A DNA stretch of 64,000 nt from Phlyctochytrium arcticum (Eukaryota; Chytridiomycota; Chytridiomycetes; Chytridiales; Chytridiaceae): positions 248,001 through 312,000 of the forward strand of contig JAHLKI010000031.1 of NCBI GenBank assembly GCA_025602905.1, given 5' to 3'. Below, piece by piece: positions 10,079 to 22,900 of the stretch (positions are counted from its first letter, which is position 1; every line of letters begins with the position of its first letter). The position numbers and the translations under genes are program-made. The notes beneath the pieces were generated by a model. The model worked only from the letters and a program-made list of their open reading frames with translations, was not told the DNA's origin and did no database searches.

Positions 10079-10798
10079 TCATTGAGCCGGAGCAGTAAAC
10101 CCAGTAAACCTTACTTCCTCATCAATTTGTATAACCGCATACATTTTCATTGTAGGTGGATGGGGGTAGCTCAGAAGCTTCTCCTGAACCTCCTCTGTCA
10201 TAAGTTGTGGCGGGGATCTAGTCCGAGTTGCCACCAACGTACATGACATTGGCGAGATCAATGCCATCAAATTCTGCAATCCGATTTTCGATTTTGTTTT
10301 TCTGGCGCACCGAAAAGTATGAATTTTCACAGCACCTTGAGAGCACTTTGAGATGACGGTTCTGTTGACCAGGACAACAATAGTAAGCCGATGTTGAGCT
10401 GCGTTTTTCCAGCCCATGAACATGAAACACCGTTGACCGCGCATTTATCTCAAACGTGACCGTGAGCAAAATGCACCCAAGTCGTGCAAAGCGCTTGAAG
10501 GAAAGTCGATTTTTACCATCACAACTGCTGATGCGCATCATGTTGCTAAACTTTCTGCAAAGCACTTTTAGTCACCTTGATAGCCCCAACGCAAGTTATG
10601 GCCGTAGTCTGAGCTCTGCTTGGCCAGGCTGAAACAGGCGTACGCAGGGATAGAACTACTCCAAGCGAACACTGTATTGCGAATGATTTGCTGAGAATCT
10701 GCGATGAATGCTAACGACTTCGGGTAAGTTCTTTCACGTGGAAGAATTAAATAGCGAGGAGGGGAAATTGGAATTTGCCACAGGGAGGAACACTTCAT
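10079..10798 (-). pseudogene. Possible Hsp70-like (HSPA12-type) relic
   Basis: Three broken frames on the minus strand carry scattered resemblance to the Hsp70-like family. FAWSSSIPAYACFSL...LRWGYQ (10570-10690) resembles the 'WPG..KVPT.L.YD...WGY' segment near the N-terminus. Further on, IAEFDGIDLANVMYVGGNS resembles the C-lobe 'D.I.LVGG...S' phosphate-2 motif, continued in a shifted frame by PPQLMTEEVQEKL. The middle is not recognisable and stops interrupt it. The resemblance is by eye and weak. Confidence 0.3.
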
Positions 10799-10881
10799 AT
10801 TGAATCCGTCCGAAGGCAGGCATCAAAAGACATTCATCTCCTCGCCCGTCTTGTCTATATCTACCACCTGCAATTCATAGA

Positions 10882-10895
10882 CCCCCCCCCCCCCC
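10882..10895 (+). repeat. Poly-C tract (14 C)
   Basis: An uninterrupted run of 14 cytosines ends 87 nt before the GH76 start codon, within its promoter or 5' leader. Confidence 0.9.
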
Positions 10896-10982
10896 AGACA
10901 TCAGTGTCATCAAGCGCCATCATCTCCGAGTTCGACCTCAATCTCATCAAACCTGCCTACCTCATAGACGTTCGAAGCAGTC

Positions 10983-12379
10983 ATGCGTGTTCTGGAACTC
11001 ACATTGGCACTGCTGATTGCCCCCATCGGTGCATTGGCAGTATGCGGCAAGTTATGCGACGGGGCTGATGCTGCACAGGCCGGTAGCGATCGCGTAGCGG
11101 CATCAACCACTCTCTACGGGCGCTCCTTCAAGCTTCATGTCGACGATGTCAACGGAATGGCCTGGGGAACAGTCGAAGCAGGAAAGTCAAGGGATGAGAT
11201 GTGGCTAGATCGCACTTGGTCGGGCGGCGTCAACACCGACGGAGGCGGTTCGCTCTCGAAGACGGGTGTCCCAGATGGCGCCGGCAATGCCCGTACCGCC
11301 ATGTTCAACGTTGATGACAACTCTCAGCGCCGCATCGGAGCACTACGACTTTGTGGAAAAGCCGGCGATCGCAGTGAGATTGTCTGCACAGGCTACGCGC
11401 GATCCAAGGAACAGGGCGAAAAGATCAACCAATCCGCCAATCTTGCTCTGATGTCCTTTTACAACCCTGCTACTGGTCTGTTTCCTTCGACCGGCTGGTG
11501 GAACAGTGCCAATGCCCTGCTTTCTGTCATTAACAACATGCGAATTACCGGCAACAAGAAGTTCAGCTATGTCATGGCCACCACTTACAATGCTCAAACA
11601 AGGGTCAGTTTCGAAACGAGTTTGTCGATGATAGCGGCTGGTGGGGCCTTACTTGGATCGCAGCCTATGACATGACCAAGGAACAAAAGTATCTTGCCAC
11701 GGCACGCACTATCTCAGACTTTATGGCGACTTTCTGGGACAACAAGTGTGGCGGGGGTGTTTGGTGGGACGAGAAACGAACCCAGAAGAATGCTATTGCC
11801 AATGGACTTTACCTTGAGCTCAACGCTATGCTGGCCCAGCGCGTCACTGGAACTAGTGTCTACCTCGACCGGGCAAAGGCGACCTGGAAATGGTACAGCG
11901 GAACTGGCATGATCACCGGGGCCAATGTCGTGATGGACAAGCTTGATATCCAGACATGTCGCCCTATCGATGCAGTCTGGACCTACAACCAGGGTGTCAT
12001 CATTGGCGGTTTGGTCGAACTACACAAGGCGACCAACGATTCAGCTCTGCTTACTCGCGCGCAGCAAATTGCGGCAGGCTCAACAAAGTTCCCCGGACTC
12101 CATGCAGCAGACGGCACCACGCGCGACATTTGCGAAGACAACCAATGTGAGCCCGATGGTACATCCTTCAAGGGACCGTTCATGCGTGGCTTGCAAAAGC
12201 TGAACGATGTCATGCCTGATCGTCCTTACGCAGCATACTTGCAAAAACAGGCCCAGACTGCGTACCGAAACCGGACCCCCTTTGACATGTACGGACAAAG
12301 CTGGAATTTGCCGACAAGCAAGGTGGATGCGGCGCGCCAGGCTTCTGCTGTTGATCTCATGAACGCGGCCGGTGTCTAA
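10983..12379 (+). CDS. Secreted GH76 endo-alpha-1,6-mannanase, with a -1 frameshift
   Basis: The protein begins with a signal peptide (MRVLELTLALLIAPIGALA) and reads as glycoside hydrolase family 76, which cleaves alpha-1,6-mannan and includes fungal wall-remodelling Dcw1/Dfg5-type enzymes. GWWNSANAL and INNMRITG are typical early motifs. The catalytic Asp-Asp motif FVDDSGWWGLTW and the later CGGGVWW and NAIANGLYLEL follow. The second half is in the -1 frame relative to the first. The change occurs near 11595-11600, in CTCAAACAAG, where one extra A would restore the frame through NKGQFRNEF. As given, frame 1 ends at about 11675 and the rest starts inside frame 2. The gene is otherwise intact and intronless. 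Either the base was lost in sequencing or this is a recent pseudogene. Confidence 0.85.
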
Positions 12380-12724
12380 AGGACGACATGCCCAACTTAC
12401 AGCACTTCAACGTGATCTCTCTTATAGATGGATTTTGTTTTACTTTTCTATGTTCTAACCTTTTCCGAGAGCGATAGACTGTACCTATGTATTTAGACCC
12501 CCATCGCATATTTTGTTCCTCATTCTTCACATAGTCAGATCTAGCGCAAACTTGTATAATTCTGTACCTATAGACACAGATGCCATCAAACTTTGGAGCT
12601 CTCTAAAGATACTTCTTACGCTGCTGCGCAATGTGTGCCTCAGAGCCGCTCGATAAACAAATAATCAAAAACTCGTTGACACAACCGAAAATCGTGGCAG
12701 ATCTTCTCTTTTACGGCACACAAT
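12380..12724. other. Intergenic between GH76 and aminotransferase
   Basis: 3' flank of GH76 and promoter of the aminotransferase. No other feature seen. Confidence 0.4.
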
Positions 12725-14327
12725 ATGAGCACCGAAGCGACCTTCAACATCAAGGCCTCCAAAGTGAGCCTTAGAACTCGCAATCCCATCCGTGAGATTG
12801 GTATGTATTGACAAAAAGCTCTTCCAAAAATTGGGTCAATTATTAAACGAAGGACATTGCCAGTGGACAACTTGAAAGTCAAGCCAAACCCAGAGAAAGA
12901 GTTCATTTCTCTCGCATTGGGAGATCCTACCACGTTCGGTAACTTCAACGTCGACGCAACTTGTATCGAGGCCGTCACCAAACATGTTCAGAGTTATAAG
13001 GCCAACGGGTACCTTCCCTCGGCCGGTTTAGAATCTGCAAGGCAAGCCAGGGTCGATCTCTGAGCGTGCTGAGTTACGAGTAATTAATGTACTATTATAT
13101 CTGTAGAGCTGCTATTGCTGCGACATATACGCTCCCCGAGGCAGTCCTAGAATCCAAAGATGTCATCTTGGCCAGTGGGTACGTTATCTGCATTTGAGCG
13201 TACATTTGCAGCCTAGAGTATCTAATTTGGACTTGTTTGCGGACCATAGCTGCAGTGGAGCTCTTGATCTTTGTATTGGTGCCCTCGCGGATGAAGGGGA
13301 TAACATTTTGATTCCATGCCCAGCATTCTCATTGTACGAGACTCTTGCGAGCTCCAAGGGCATCGAATGTCGTTATTACAATCTCGACGTAAGTTTCAAC
13401 ATGGAATGTCACATCCATTCTGTCTTATGCTCATGTTTGATCATCAGCCCCACAAATCTTGGGAAGCGGATATTCCCCATCTTGAAAGTCAAATCAATGA
13501 CCGCACTACCGCCATTCTCATCAACAACCCCAGCAACCCGTGTGGGTCCGTTTACTCCCGCAAACATTTATTGGAGATTTTGGCAGTAGCCGAGAAGCAT
13601 CGTTTGCCCATTATTTCCGATGAAATTTATGCCGATATGGGCTTCAAGGGCCATGAGTTTATTCCTTTGGCTAGTTTGACAAAAACGGTCCCAATTTTGA
13701 CCACAGGAGGTCTGGCGAAAAAGTTCCTTGTTGTAAGTAACTTTATTTCTGCGTCGGCCAGCACGCACTAATGATTGCCATGTATAGCCTGGCTGGCGTA
13801 TTGGCTGGATCCTCATTCACGACCGCAACAACGGCTTTGCCCAAGTGCGCAAAGGTCTGAATAGTCTGACCCAGCTCATTCTCGGTCCTACATCCATCAT
13901 TCAAGCCGCCATCCCTGAAATCCTTAAAACTCCGAGCTCATTCCTGGAAAAGACAATGGCCCAGCTGGAAGAAAATGCACACATGAGTCGTAAACTGCTG
14001 ACTGGCATTCCGGGCCTGAAGCCTGTCTTCCCACAAGGAGCCATGTACCTCATGGTAATTTTCTGACTCACTGACGTTTATGTTTCACCTAGTTCTGATC
14101 TTGCCCTCTATCAATAGGTTGAAATTGATACAGCAATGTTCAAGGACATCAAGGATGATGTTGAATTTTCCGAGCGTCTCGCTGAAGAAGAGTCTGTTTT
14201 GTGTCTCCCTGGCCGGTGCTTTAAGTGCCCCGGACCCTTTGTTCGCATTGTGATTACTCCACCTGTAGGCAAATTGGAGATCGCCTACCAGCGGATCCGC
14301 TCGTTCTGTGAGCGACACTTGAAGTAG
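12725..14327 (+). CDS. Tyrosine aminotransferase-like class I PLP aminotransferase
   Basis: Seven exons give about 410 residues. Early motifs are NPIREIVDNLKVKPNPEK and LALGDPT, as in TAT/nicotianamine aminotransferases. Cofactor-site motifs follow in order: ASGCSGALD, NNPSNPCGSVYSR (Asn and Cys-Gly near the PLP ring), SDEIYADM (PLP N1-binding Asp), and GGLAKKFLVPGWRIGW, whose first lysine is the expected Schiff-base lysine. The protein ends ERHLK. The enzyme should transfer the amino group of tyrosine to 2-oxoglutarate, the first step of tyrosine breakdown. Intron 2 (13042-13106) has a GC donor, needed to keep phase. The gene faces eIF5A tail-to-tail, 375 nt apart. Confidence 0.9.
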
Positions 14328-14701
14328 ACGTTCCTTGGACATTAGCATAGATTTGTGTAGTTTGGATAGACCACTCAATCATGACAATCCTTGGTTGAAG
14401 CAAGTGATTCGTATACACGACAAACTTTACGATGCTTTACGCAGATGAAATCCTGAAAACCGGTCAAACCAGTAGTGTGCATCACGCGAGTCTTTCGGAG
14501 GATGGGTAGAATTTTACAGGGAATAAACAAAATGTGTGGTTGATAGCTAAATGTGGGGAAGGGGACTGATGACAACAAGACCACTCAAAACGTGATTCAA
14601 CATGATTCGACTAGCCATAGGGGTTTCAGTGATGGGGGACGTCTGTCTCGACCGACATTTGTAACAATGTCAGCGAGATATCTACATATGCGTAAGGCGC
14701 T

Positions 14702-15315
14702 CTAAGCGGCAGCAGACTTGTAGGACAAGGCGTGCTCCTCTCCCATGGCGGTAACAACAGTGACAACAAGGTCAGCACCCTCGTCAAACTCCTTCTTGAG
14801 CTTGGAGCCGAGCTCGCCTTCGGGGAGCTTGACATCCTCCTTCATGGAGTTGTCGGGGTTCATCAAACTCAAGAAACCATCATCGGCAATGTCGACAAGA
14901 GCGTACTCAACACGACGAACGTTGGGGACATCCATGTTGTGGGTAGAGGGGGAGAGCTCCTCAAGCTTCTTGCCAGTGAAGATCTAAACCAGTGTATTAT
15001 TAGTGTCGGTTTGCTCAACACATTCGGGTAAAAGATGAATACTCACGTCGGTAGCGACCAAGTGGACCTTGGCGTGACCGTGCTTGCCAGTCTTGGAGGT
15101 CGACATGTCAACAATCTTACAGGGGCGGCCTTTGATGCAAACGAAACCGTTCTTGCGCAGGGCAGAACACTATGGAAGGGAAGGAAGGTGTTAGCACAAG
15201 GCATCGAGAGAGAATTCACAGAAACTTTTCAAGACGGTACCTGCAGAGGGTAAGTCAAAGCGGCTCCGGCATCGGCAGAGTCGAACTCTTCGTGGTGCTC
15301 CTCCTGATCAGTCAT
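14702..15315 (-). CDS. eIF5A: Translation factor eIF5A
   Basis: Three exons (15241-15315, 15047-15169, 14702-14983) encode 159 residues, the normal length. The hypusination loop [12 protein letters not shown] is present; its lysine before HGHAK is converted to hypusine by deoxyhypusine synthase and hydroxylase. [11 protein letters not shown] and DDGFLSLM are conserved C-terminal OB-fold motifs. eIF5A helps the ribosome through poorly reactive peptide bonds such as polyproline, and aids termination. ATG at 15315 opens an acidic N-terminus ([11 protein letters not shown]) as in other fungal orthologues. No damage is seen. Confidence 0.97.
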
Positions 15316-16869
15316 GGTAACGTTGCTTCTGCAAGTGGTGAAATGTTAGTAACGAGGCTCCAGAACAACCCGGCGTGTCTCGACGGCGTTTTCTAAAGGC
15401 TGCTAGCACTGTTGCATCCGGCCTAGAAACAACCGTAGAGTGTCTTCCGCCCTTCCGTCGCTGATGCATACCTGTTGTTGAAATGTACAAAGGCGAGAAA
15501 AAGCAAGTGACCAGGCTGCTTCCCTTTTTCTTCCCTCTTCAGGCAATGCGCCCCAAAGCGGTAAATGAGTCGTGTGGTGTCGCTGTGCCACTTGTTACTC
15601 TAGGCGGCACAGCGCATTGCGCAGCCACGCCACGGAGCCGTGGCTTGCGGAAAATTCCCACAATTTCCAGTGGACCTATTCCGGGCCAACCAGACGTAGC
15701 ATGACCTTTGACGGTGCTTTAGATAGATGTTGGAAGCGTCAATGATTACTGGTGATTGTTCATATCAACAATGCCAGGATGGGCAAGCATTTATATCTTG
15801 ATCAGTTGTGAAAAAATTTGGCCTCGCTGAACAATTGAAACGACTTTTAATCAAACTTTCATCGATAACGTCTAACTTATACAGTTGGCATGCAAGCGCC
15901 AACATAGCGTAAATCAAGCGGGACATCATAGCTAACCTGACAGGCTCATACAAGGGTGGGATAGACTTGATCCTCTGACTTGCTTTCTGTTTTCATTATA
16001 GGCGAACTATAACTTTAGCAGGGCTAAGAATCACATGAGGTTTCATGAGAAAGCGCCTGGCGACTCTGAAAGCCAAATCTCGAGTCTCCGTGGTCCTGGG
16101 CGAATCTTGTCCGCAGATGAAGAGATGAACCTGTTCACCAGATTGCTACACTTCCCTCCGCTTCGCAGGCGAGGGTCTTACAGCTAGGATTATGTGGTTC
16201 AAAGGGAAGCATGGGAGGGCGTGCCTTAGCTGGATATGCTTCTCAGCTGGGTTGTTGATGTTGATGGCTCTACCATTGTCGATTTAAGTATTTAGTCCAC
16301 CTCTTCGAAGCGCCGTAGAGTACGGAAAGAGGCAAACCTTAGGGAATGAGAGTATCAGTAGCTCCTGAAGTCTCAGCCTTAGATCCAGGGATCTCTATCC
16401 GGAAAATCCGATGTTCTCATGATTCCTGTAGTAGCTAGCATGATACTCAATCAGGTTTGCTTGCAGATATAGCACTTTCAAGGATTCAGCTTGATTGATA
16501 TAGAGTCTAGGAGGGCGGGTGCAAGAAAAATGCACGGTAACAGAGTCCACTGTCGAAAATACACGAAGTCTTAAACTTCCTCAGGCCTCACAAGACTGAA
16601 GATCCCTTGTTGCGACCCCAACTTAGGAGTTGGTCCACGGAGACGGATCTTCTGGGCAGGACTCGAGAAAGGAATATGTTGCTGTTAGATGCTTCAGGGA
16701 TTCTTGCTAAAGATCGGTTCTGGTGGTCGGAAATGTTTTTGGTGATCTCGGTCAACTCGCGTTGATGTCACCACAAAACAGCGTTTCAACTTTCAACTCC
16801 ATTTCCCATTTACAATTTACATTTGCCACGAAAGTAGCGCAGGACTGTCCTTCTCGCCAACACTGAAAC
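15316..16869. other. Intergenic, nothing recognised
   Basis: 1.5 kb between the divergent eIF5A and FAB1 genes. No ORF with family resemblance, no tRNA and no repeat seen. It probably holds both promoters. Confidence 0.4.
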
Positions 16870-16950
16870 ATGGTAGATACCCTGCTGGAGACCGATGAAC
16901 ATAAGGCCAAAACCGTCGGTGGCGTCCTTCCAGTCGGGAAGCGAACATAG
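16870..16950 (+). promoter_or_regulatory. uORF overlapping the FAB1 start
   Basis: ATG 16870 opens a 26-codon frame ([12 protein letters not shown]...) ending at TAG 16948-16950. It overlaps the assigned FAB1 start at 16895 in another frame. If it lies in the mRNA it would lower FAB1 initiation. Confidence 0.35.
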
Positions 16951-19900
16951 TCAACATAGTCTAGAGTCTTTCAACATTGAACCGAATTCGCCAGAGAGAC
17001 AAAAGGCAGGCTTCTTGACCGGCCTATGGAGGGCAGTTGGACGGGCAACGACCGATGCAGTCAATAACCTTCCTTTCAGTCATGTGTCTGAAGCGGTGAG
17101 CGAGGGCCATTTCGCCTTTCCGAACCCTGCAAACTACTCTGAGCTGCCACCAACAGAGCCGTTACCTATTCCCAACAAACAGCCAGTTCGATCATCGTTG
17201 GAGGTGGATAAGGTGTCTCTAGCGGGCTCAATTGATTCTTTGGACAGCGAATTGTCTACGACAGAATCGGTGACCTCTTATTTCAAGAATGAAAAGTCTG
17301 TTCATCGAGGCGGCGTTGATGATTTGGAAAAGAACAAGTCCTCTTTAAAGCTCATTCGGCGCATGCGCAACATTCGCACAAGTGGTATTACCAAGGACTA
17401 TTGGATGAGGGATGACAAAGTGAAGGAATGTTATGAGTGCAAGCAACCCTTTACCACATTCCGTCGGAAGCACCACTGTCGAATATGTGGACAGATTTTT
17501 TGCCATCCATGTGCATCATCAATTGTGCCTGGAGAGCGCTTTGGTTACCCCGGAGAGATGCGCGTATGCAACTTTTGTATGAAAATCATGCAAGACTACC
17601 GACAAGACGATCCGGGTACTCCCCAGCCGCATACTCCTGGATCTGCCAACCATTTTCCTCCACCATTATCCTATGTAGCTCCGCTTTCCCGCAAGAGGAG
17701 TCAACCAGGTGACAGCACAACCACTACTACTACACCCCATGGTTCGATTCCCAATTCCGGCCAGTTGCCCATGTCGGCCCATAAAAACTGGAATGTGCCT
17801 CCATCTCCTGATGCATCGTTGGAAAATTTGAAGAAGATGATAGGCTCCTCAATCTTTCCAGCTCGACGTCCACATCCGCAGATTGTGGTCGATGAAGTTT
17901 CGACCCCTACACAAGATTCAGCCCAACCATTTCGCGGGGCAGCTGATGCCAAAAAGCAACATCGGAATAGTGACAGCTTCATGGATCCTGAGATTGCCGA
18001 GTACATCACTGATGAAGAAAACGGAGGATCTGAAGATTGGGCAACCACCTTTGTTCCGTCAACAGCATCAGGAGCCTTAGTTACAAGTGTTCCAAGTTCG
18101 CGTATTCCTGTACCAACGGTAAACAACGGAATTTCGGATAGTGACACTTATGATTATGGCGACACGCGCGAGCGAAAGCGTAGAACGCCAAAGCGGATGC
18201 TACGAAATGATGAGCTCCGAATCGAGTTTTCCAAGGACAAACTGCGCAGGCGTAGCATGTCGACTGGCCACCCGCGACCTACTCGCTTCTCGGCGCGGGC
18301 TATCAGTCATCAGATCAGCAAGTCCGCTCTCCAGAGTCCGGCTATCGATTTCTTACCATTTTCTGGGGAGGACACTGCGGCTGCCGATGCCGAAGCGGAT
18401 GATAGGAGAGCTCGGACGGAGTCATCACCGCCAAATGTAGAACTGAATGCCGCATCGTTGGCACATTTACGAGCACTCTTGAACCAAGCGTTGCGCGAAT
18501 CAGACGTTAACTTGGATTTAGGTTGGGAGGATGTTCTGATGACAATCATGCTGAAGGTTTGCGACAACGTTCAACCTGACGTAAGAAATGGGGACTTCAT
18601 AGACATTCGCCACTATGTCAAAATCAAAAAGATTCCAGGTGGCATTCCCGCTGACAGCGAGTACATATGCGGCGTAGTCTGTACAAAGAATGTCGCACAC
18701 AAGCGCATGGTCCGCACCATCTTCCAACCAAAGATTCTTCTATTGACATTTGCTCTGGAGTATCAGCGGGTCGAAAAGCAATACCTGTCATTGGAACCGC
18801 TGTTGTCACAGGAGCGAGAGCATCTACAGAATCTTGTTTCGCGCGTTGTGGCGCTGAAGCCCGATGTGGTGTTGGTGGAAAAGACGGTGTCCCGCCTAGC
18901 TCTCGATTTTCTTTTGGAAGCCAACGTGGTTGTCGCCTACATGGTGAAACCGTCTGTCATCGAGGCCATTGCTCGCTGCACAAAAGGCGATATCATCTCG
19001 TCAATGGACAAGTTGGCCCTGGAACCAAAATTGGGTACATGTGAGGCGTTCAGTATCAAAACGTTTGTACATCCAAATATACCTGGATCACGCAAAAGCT
19101 ACATGTATTTTTCTGGGTGTCCTCGCGAATTGGGATGCACTATAACGCTTCGAGGAGGCACCATGGAACAATTGGCCAAGATCAAACAGATTGCGGACTT
19201 GATGGCGTTTGTGGTTTACAATCTCAAGCTGGAGACATTCCTCTTCCGTGACGAGTTTGCGATGGAACCTGCAGCCGAAACTCGTGGAGAATCGACCAAA
19301 CCTCTTTTGCCTGCTCCAGACGGGGTTGATCAGACCGAAATGGTTGTAAGAAAACCCGTGAAGGCAATCTCTCCGTTTGCCCGAGTCATCAGACCATATG
19401 AGCAAACTATTCTCTCAGCTTCGCCGCATGTCAAATTCCCGTTACCGTATCTCCTTGCACGACTTAAAGACGAAGATCAGCAAATCATGAGCTTGCATAA
19501 GAAGTTTGCTGCAGATCGACCACTCCCCGAATCGGCCCCTGACTCCAAAGATGCAATAGGAGCAGAAGAGCGGGAATACATCTTGGAAATTCTTGAGCAA
19601 TCCAGCGGATGGCTCTCATCTATCGAAACGCGGGCCGGCATAAACAACCTGCTGGAAAATGCCGTCAACTTATCGCCATTCGGACATCAGAGTATTGTCG
19701 TCTTGTATTCGAATGTATGTGCGTCAACATCGGTCCCATGCCAAGCTCCTGAACAACACTTGATTGAGTATTACAGAGGTACAGATATGACCCTCGGACA
19801 GTATCTTGAGGAACTGTGTCTGAACTCAGAATACCTCTGCCCGGCAAAACTCTGTGACCGCAAAATGCTCCTACACTTCCGCAGCTATGCACACGGTCAA

Positions 19901-22900
19901 GGACGGGTCAATGTCGTGATTGAAGAATTCAAGGCACCGGTGCCGGGAATGGAAGATACCATCTTGATGTGGAGTTTCTGCAAGCTTTGTGACCAGGTGA
20001 CGCCCGTGGTGCCAATGTCAGATGAAACTTGGAAATATTCTTTTGGCAAGTACTTGGAATTGTCATATTACCATGAGCACCTGGCGTGCCGAGCAGACAT
20101 GTGCCCACACAACATACTTCGAGACCATATTCGCTACTTTGCGCTCAAGAATCTCGCCGTCCGTTTCGAGTATGAGATGATTGAGTTGCTGGAAGTGGTG
20201 GTACCACCGAAGCGTTTGCGAGTTTTGCCCGAAATAGCCGAGAGACTGATGCAGCAAGATTATGACGCGCTCAAGGATCAGATTGCTGGCTATTTCGACT
20301 CGGTGTCGGAAAGGTTGAAAAGTCTTACACTGGACATCATTCCACCAGGGAATCGCCTGGTTGCTAAAGATGCAATGGCAGATATGGCCAAACGTGCTGG
20401 TTCAGAGAAGAAGTACATGTTACAGCTGCTGCAACAAACCTTGGTCAGCTCGACGAATTCAGACCTTCTGGCTCTCAATAGCGTTCTGCGAGTTTTACAA
20501 GAGAAGGTTGTTCAGTGGGATGCAGATTTTAACACGTTTGCCCGCAAGTATCTGCAGTCTGACACCAAAGAAATTCGGCGTGTCACTGCGGCCCAACTCA
20601 AAAGGATGTTTGCGGATCGCGATGCTGCATCGAGTCAACGCCAGGGGATCGGTCCTTTACCAGAAGAAACTGCACCCCCGCTTGTGGAAATTGAGATGGG
20701 TACTGGAACGAACAGTACCACTTCTAATATGCCACTTCTCGGCAGTTCGCCAACATCTTCATCTGCGCTGCTTCTCTCCCGAGTCATGGCGGAGGACGAC
20801 AAGAGAGAGGCTGCAAAGAATGCTAACTCGCCCAGTATGCCAGAAGATTTGCAGGCATTTACCAAACGGCGCATGTCAGTGATGTTGATGCGCAACACTG
20901 CCCCCATTGTTCGTCCCCGCCATAGGCGCAATATTTCGTCCTTCCTACCCCCCGTTGCTCCAACTGCCGACGACAATAGTGACAATGATGACAGTGATAG
21001 CAAAGACTCCAAACCCGCCGAGCTGCGTAGTGGATTAAGTCCTCCTCGACCTGTTCGTTACATCAAATATCAACGCCACCACGAGCTTAAGCCTCACCAG
21101 CGACCGTCCATTGCCGACAATGAACAATCTGATGAAGAGAAAGATCCAGTACCTCCCTCGGAAATGCCTGCCTCTATCGATATTACACCGGATGGGACAC
21201 CGTCGACCTCGTATGGCCACGCCAAAACGGAATCGACTGACGAAGCCATATCCGACGATAATGCCAGTCGATCTCTAAAATCCGTTAGCACAATCCATAA
21301 CAATAGTATGGGCGGGGTTCGAGCAGATGATGATGACGGGGATGTGCTCAGCGGGTGGAACACAATATCGGGAGTCGCAGGGCAGTCGCTAGAGCGAGAA
21401 CTCTCTGATGACGACGACGATATTGTTTCAGCTCTAGGTGCGAACAGGGACCTGAAAGATGCACCTCATTTGACAGCAGAACGGTCATCGATCATGAAGA
21501 CTATCACGAGTTTGTGGACTGGGAACGCGGCCAACTTTTTACCACTTGAGACCCCGCTGTATGTTTACTGGATATTCTAATGACGTACTCAACTAACACC
21601 CTGACCTCCCATAGAGCACCTACCGAACATATATTCCCGGACTCTAATTTGGTTGTACGTGAGGACGAACCCAGCTCCATCATCGCCTTCACCTTAGAGT
21701 AAGTTGGATTATGGCAGGGGTGTGTGATCCACATCGCGTCTTACCCTCCATTGATTAGCTCGAAACACTACAAAGAGAAGCTCCGCTGCATGCGCCAAGG
21801 CGGCGCTGACTCCACTGACAAGCTTGTCCCAGCATCCGCAACTCCCACCGGAATGAGCGGCATCTCTAATGCCTCGGGATTGCCTTCTAGCGGCCCCACA
21901 ACCCCCACTGCTGCCTCTCTCTTATCAGTAACATCACCAAGCACTACAAACACTCATGATGAATCACAAACCCGGGTTGTAGTCGAGATAGATGATGCCT
22001 ATGGTGACACGGCAGCTGGTACGGAAGAGACATTATTGCGGGGCACTGGGACGCATATTCGCTATCGTAAGTTTTGCAAAATCTTCTCAGAACGCCAGTA
22101 TGTCTCATCTTGTGGCCACAGAGTTTTGGGATGGCCCGACCCGCATGAACTGCAAGATTTTCTTTGCTGAACAATTTGAAGCCCTGCGCCGCAACTGTGG
22201 GATTGATGATCAATTCGTACAGTCCTTAGCGCGATGCATGCGATGGGATGCTCTGGGAGGAAAGTCCGGATCACAGTTTCTCAAAACAAGAGGTAAGAAA
22301 TTGAGAGAAAGAGCGTCGCGTTCGTCAACTCATTATATTTCGCGTTGCAGATGACCGCCTGCTTATAAAACAGTTATCCCGGGTCGAGATGGATGCGCTG
22401 TATAAATTTGCTCCTGCTTATTTTGAGTATATGTCACAAGCCATTTTCCATGACGTGAGTTGTGTTGGGGTGAAAATATCCATTCGAGAAAGCTCTAACT
22501 GAAAAGATAGTTACCGACCGTACTGGCTAAAATTCTTGGCTTCTACCGAATATCCTACAAGAACCCGACCACCGGCAAATCCATGCGATTTGATTGTTTT
22601 GTCATGGAGAACTTATTCTACGAGCGGAAGATCGCTAGGGTATGTACATGCCCCACAGTTGAGGTTAGCAATATGGATTTTAACCGAAATTAGATTTTTG
22701 ATTTGAAAGGATCGATGCGAAACCGCCATGTGCAATCGACTGGGCGGCAGAATGAGGTTCTTTTGGACGAGAACTTGGTTGAATGTACGTTCATGCAGCC
22801 AGATATTTTTGGGGTGATTCTAATGCTTTCCTGTTTTACAGTCATCTACGAAAGCCCGCTGTTCATCCGTGAACACTCTAAAAAGTTGCTGCGTGCCTCT

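Noticed and set aside
11526..11606. Short intron to explain the GH76 frame change
   Set aside because: The only possible GT...AG pair would remove VINNMRITG-type residues that are conserved in GH76. A one-base indel explains the data better.
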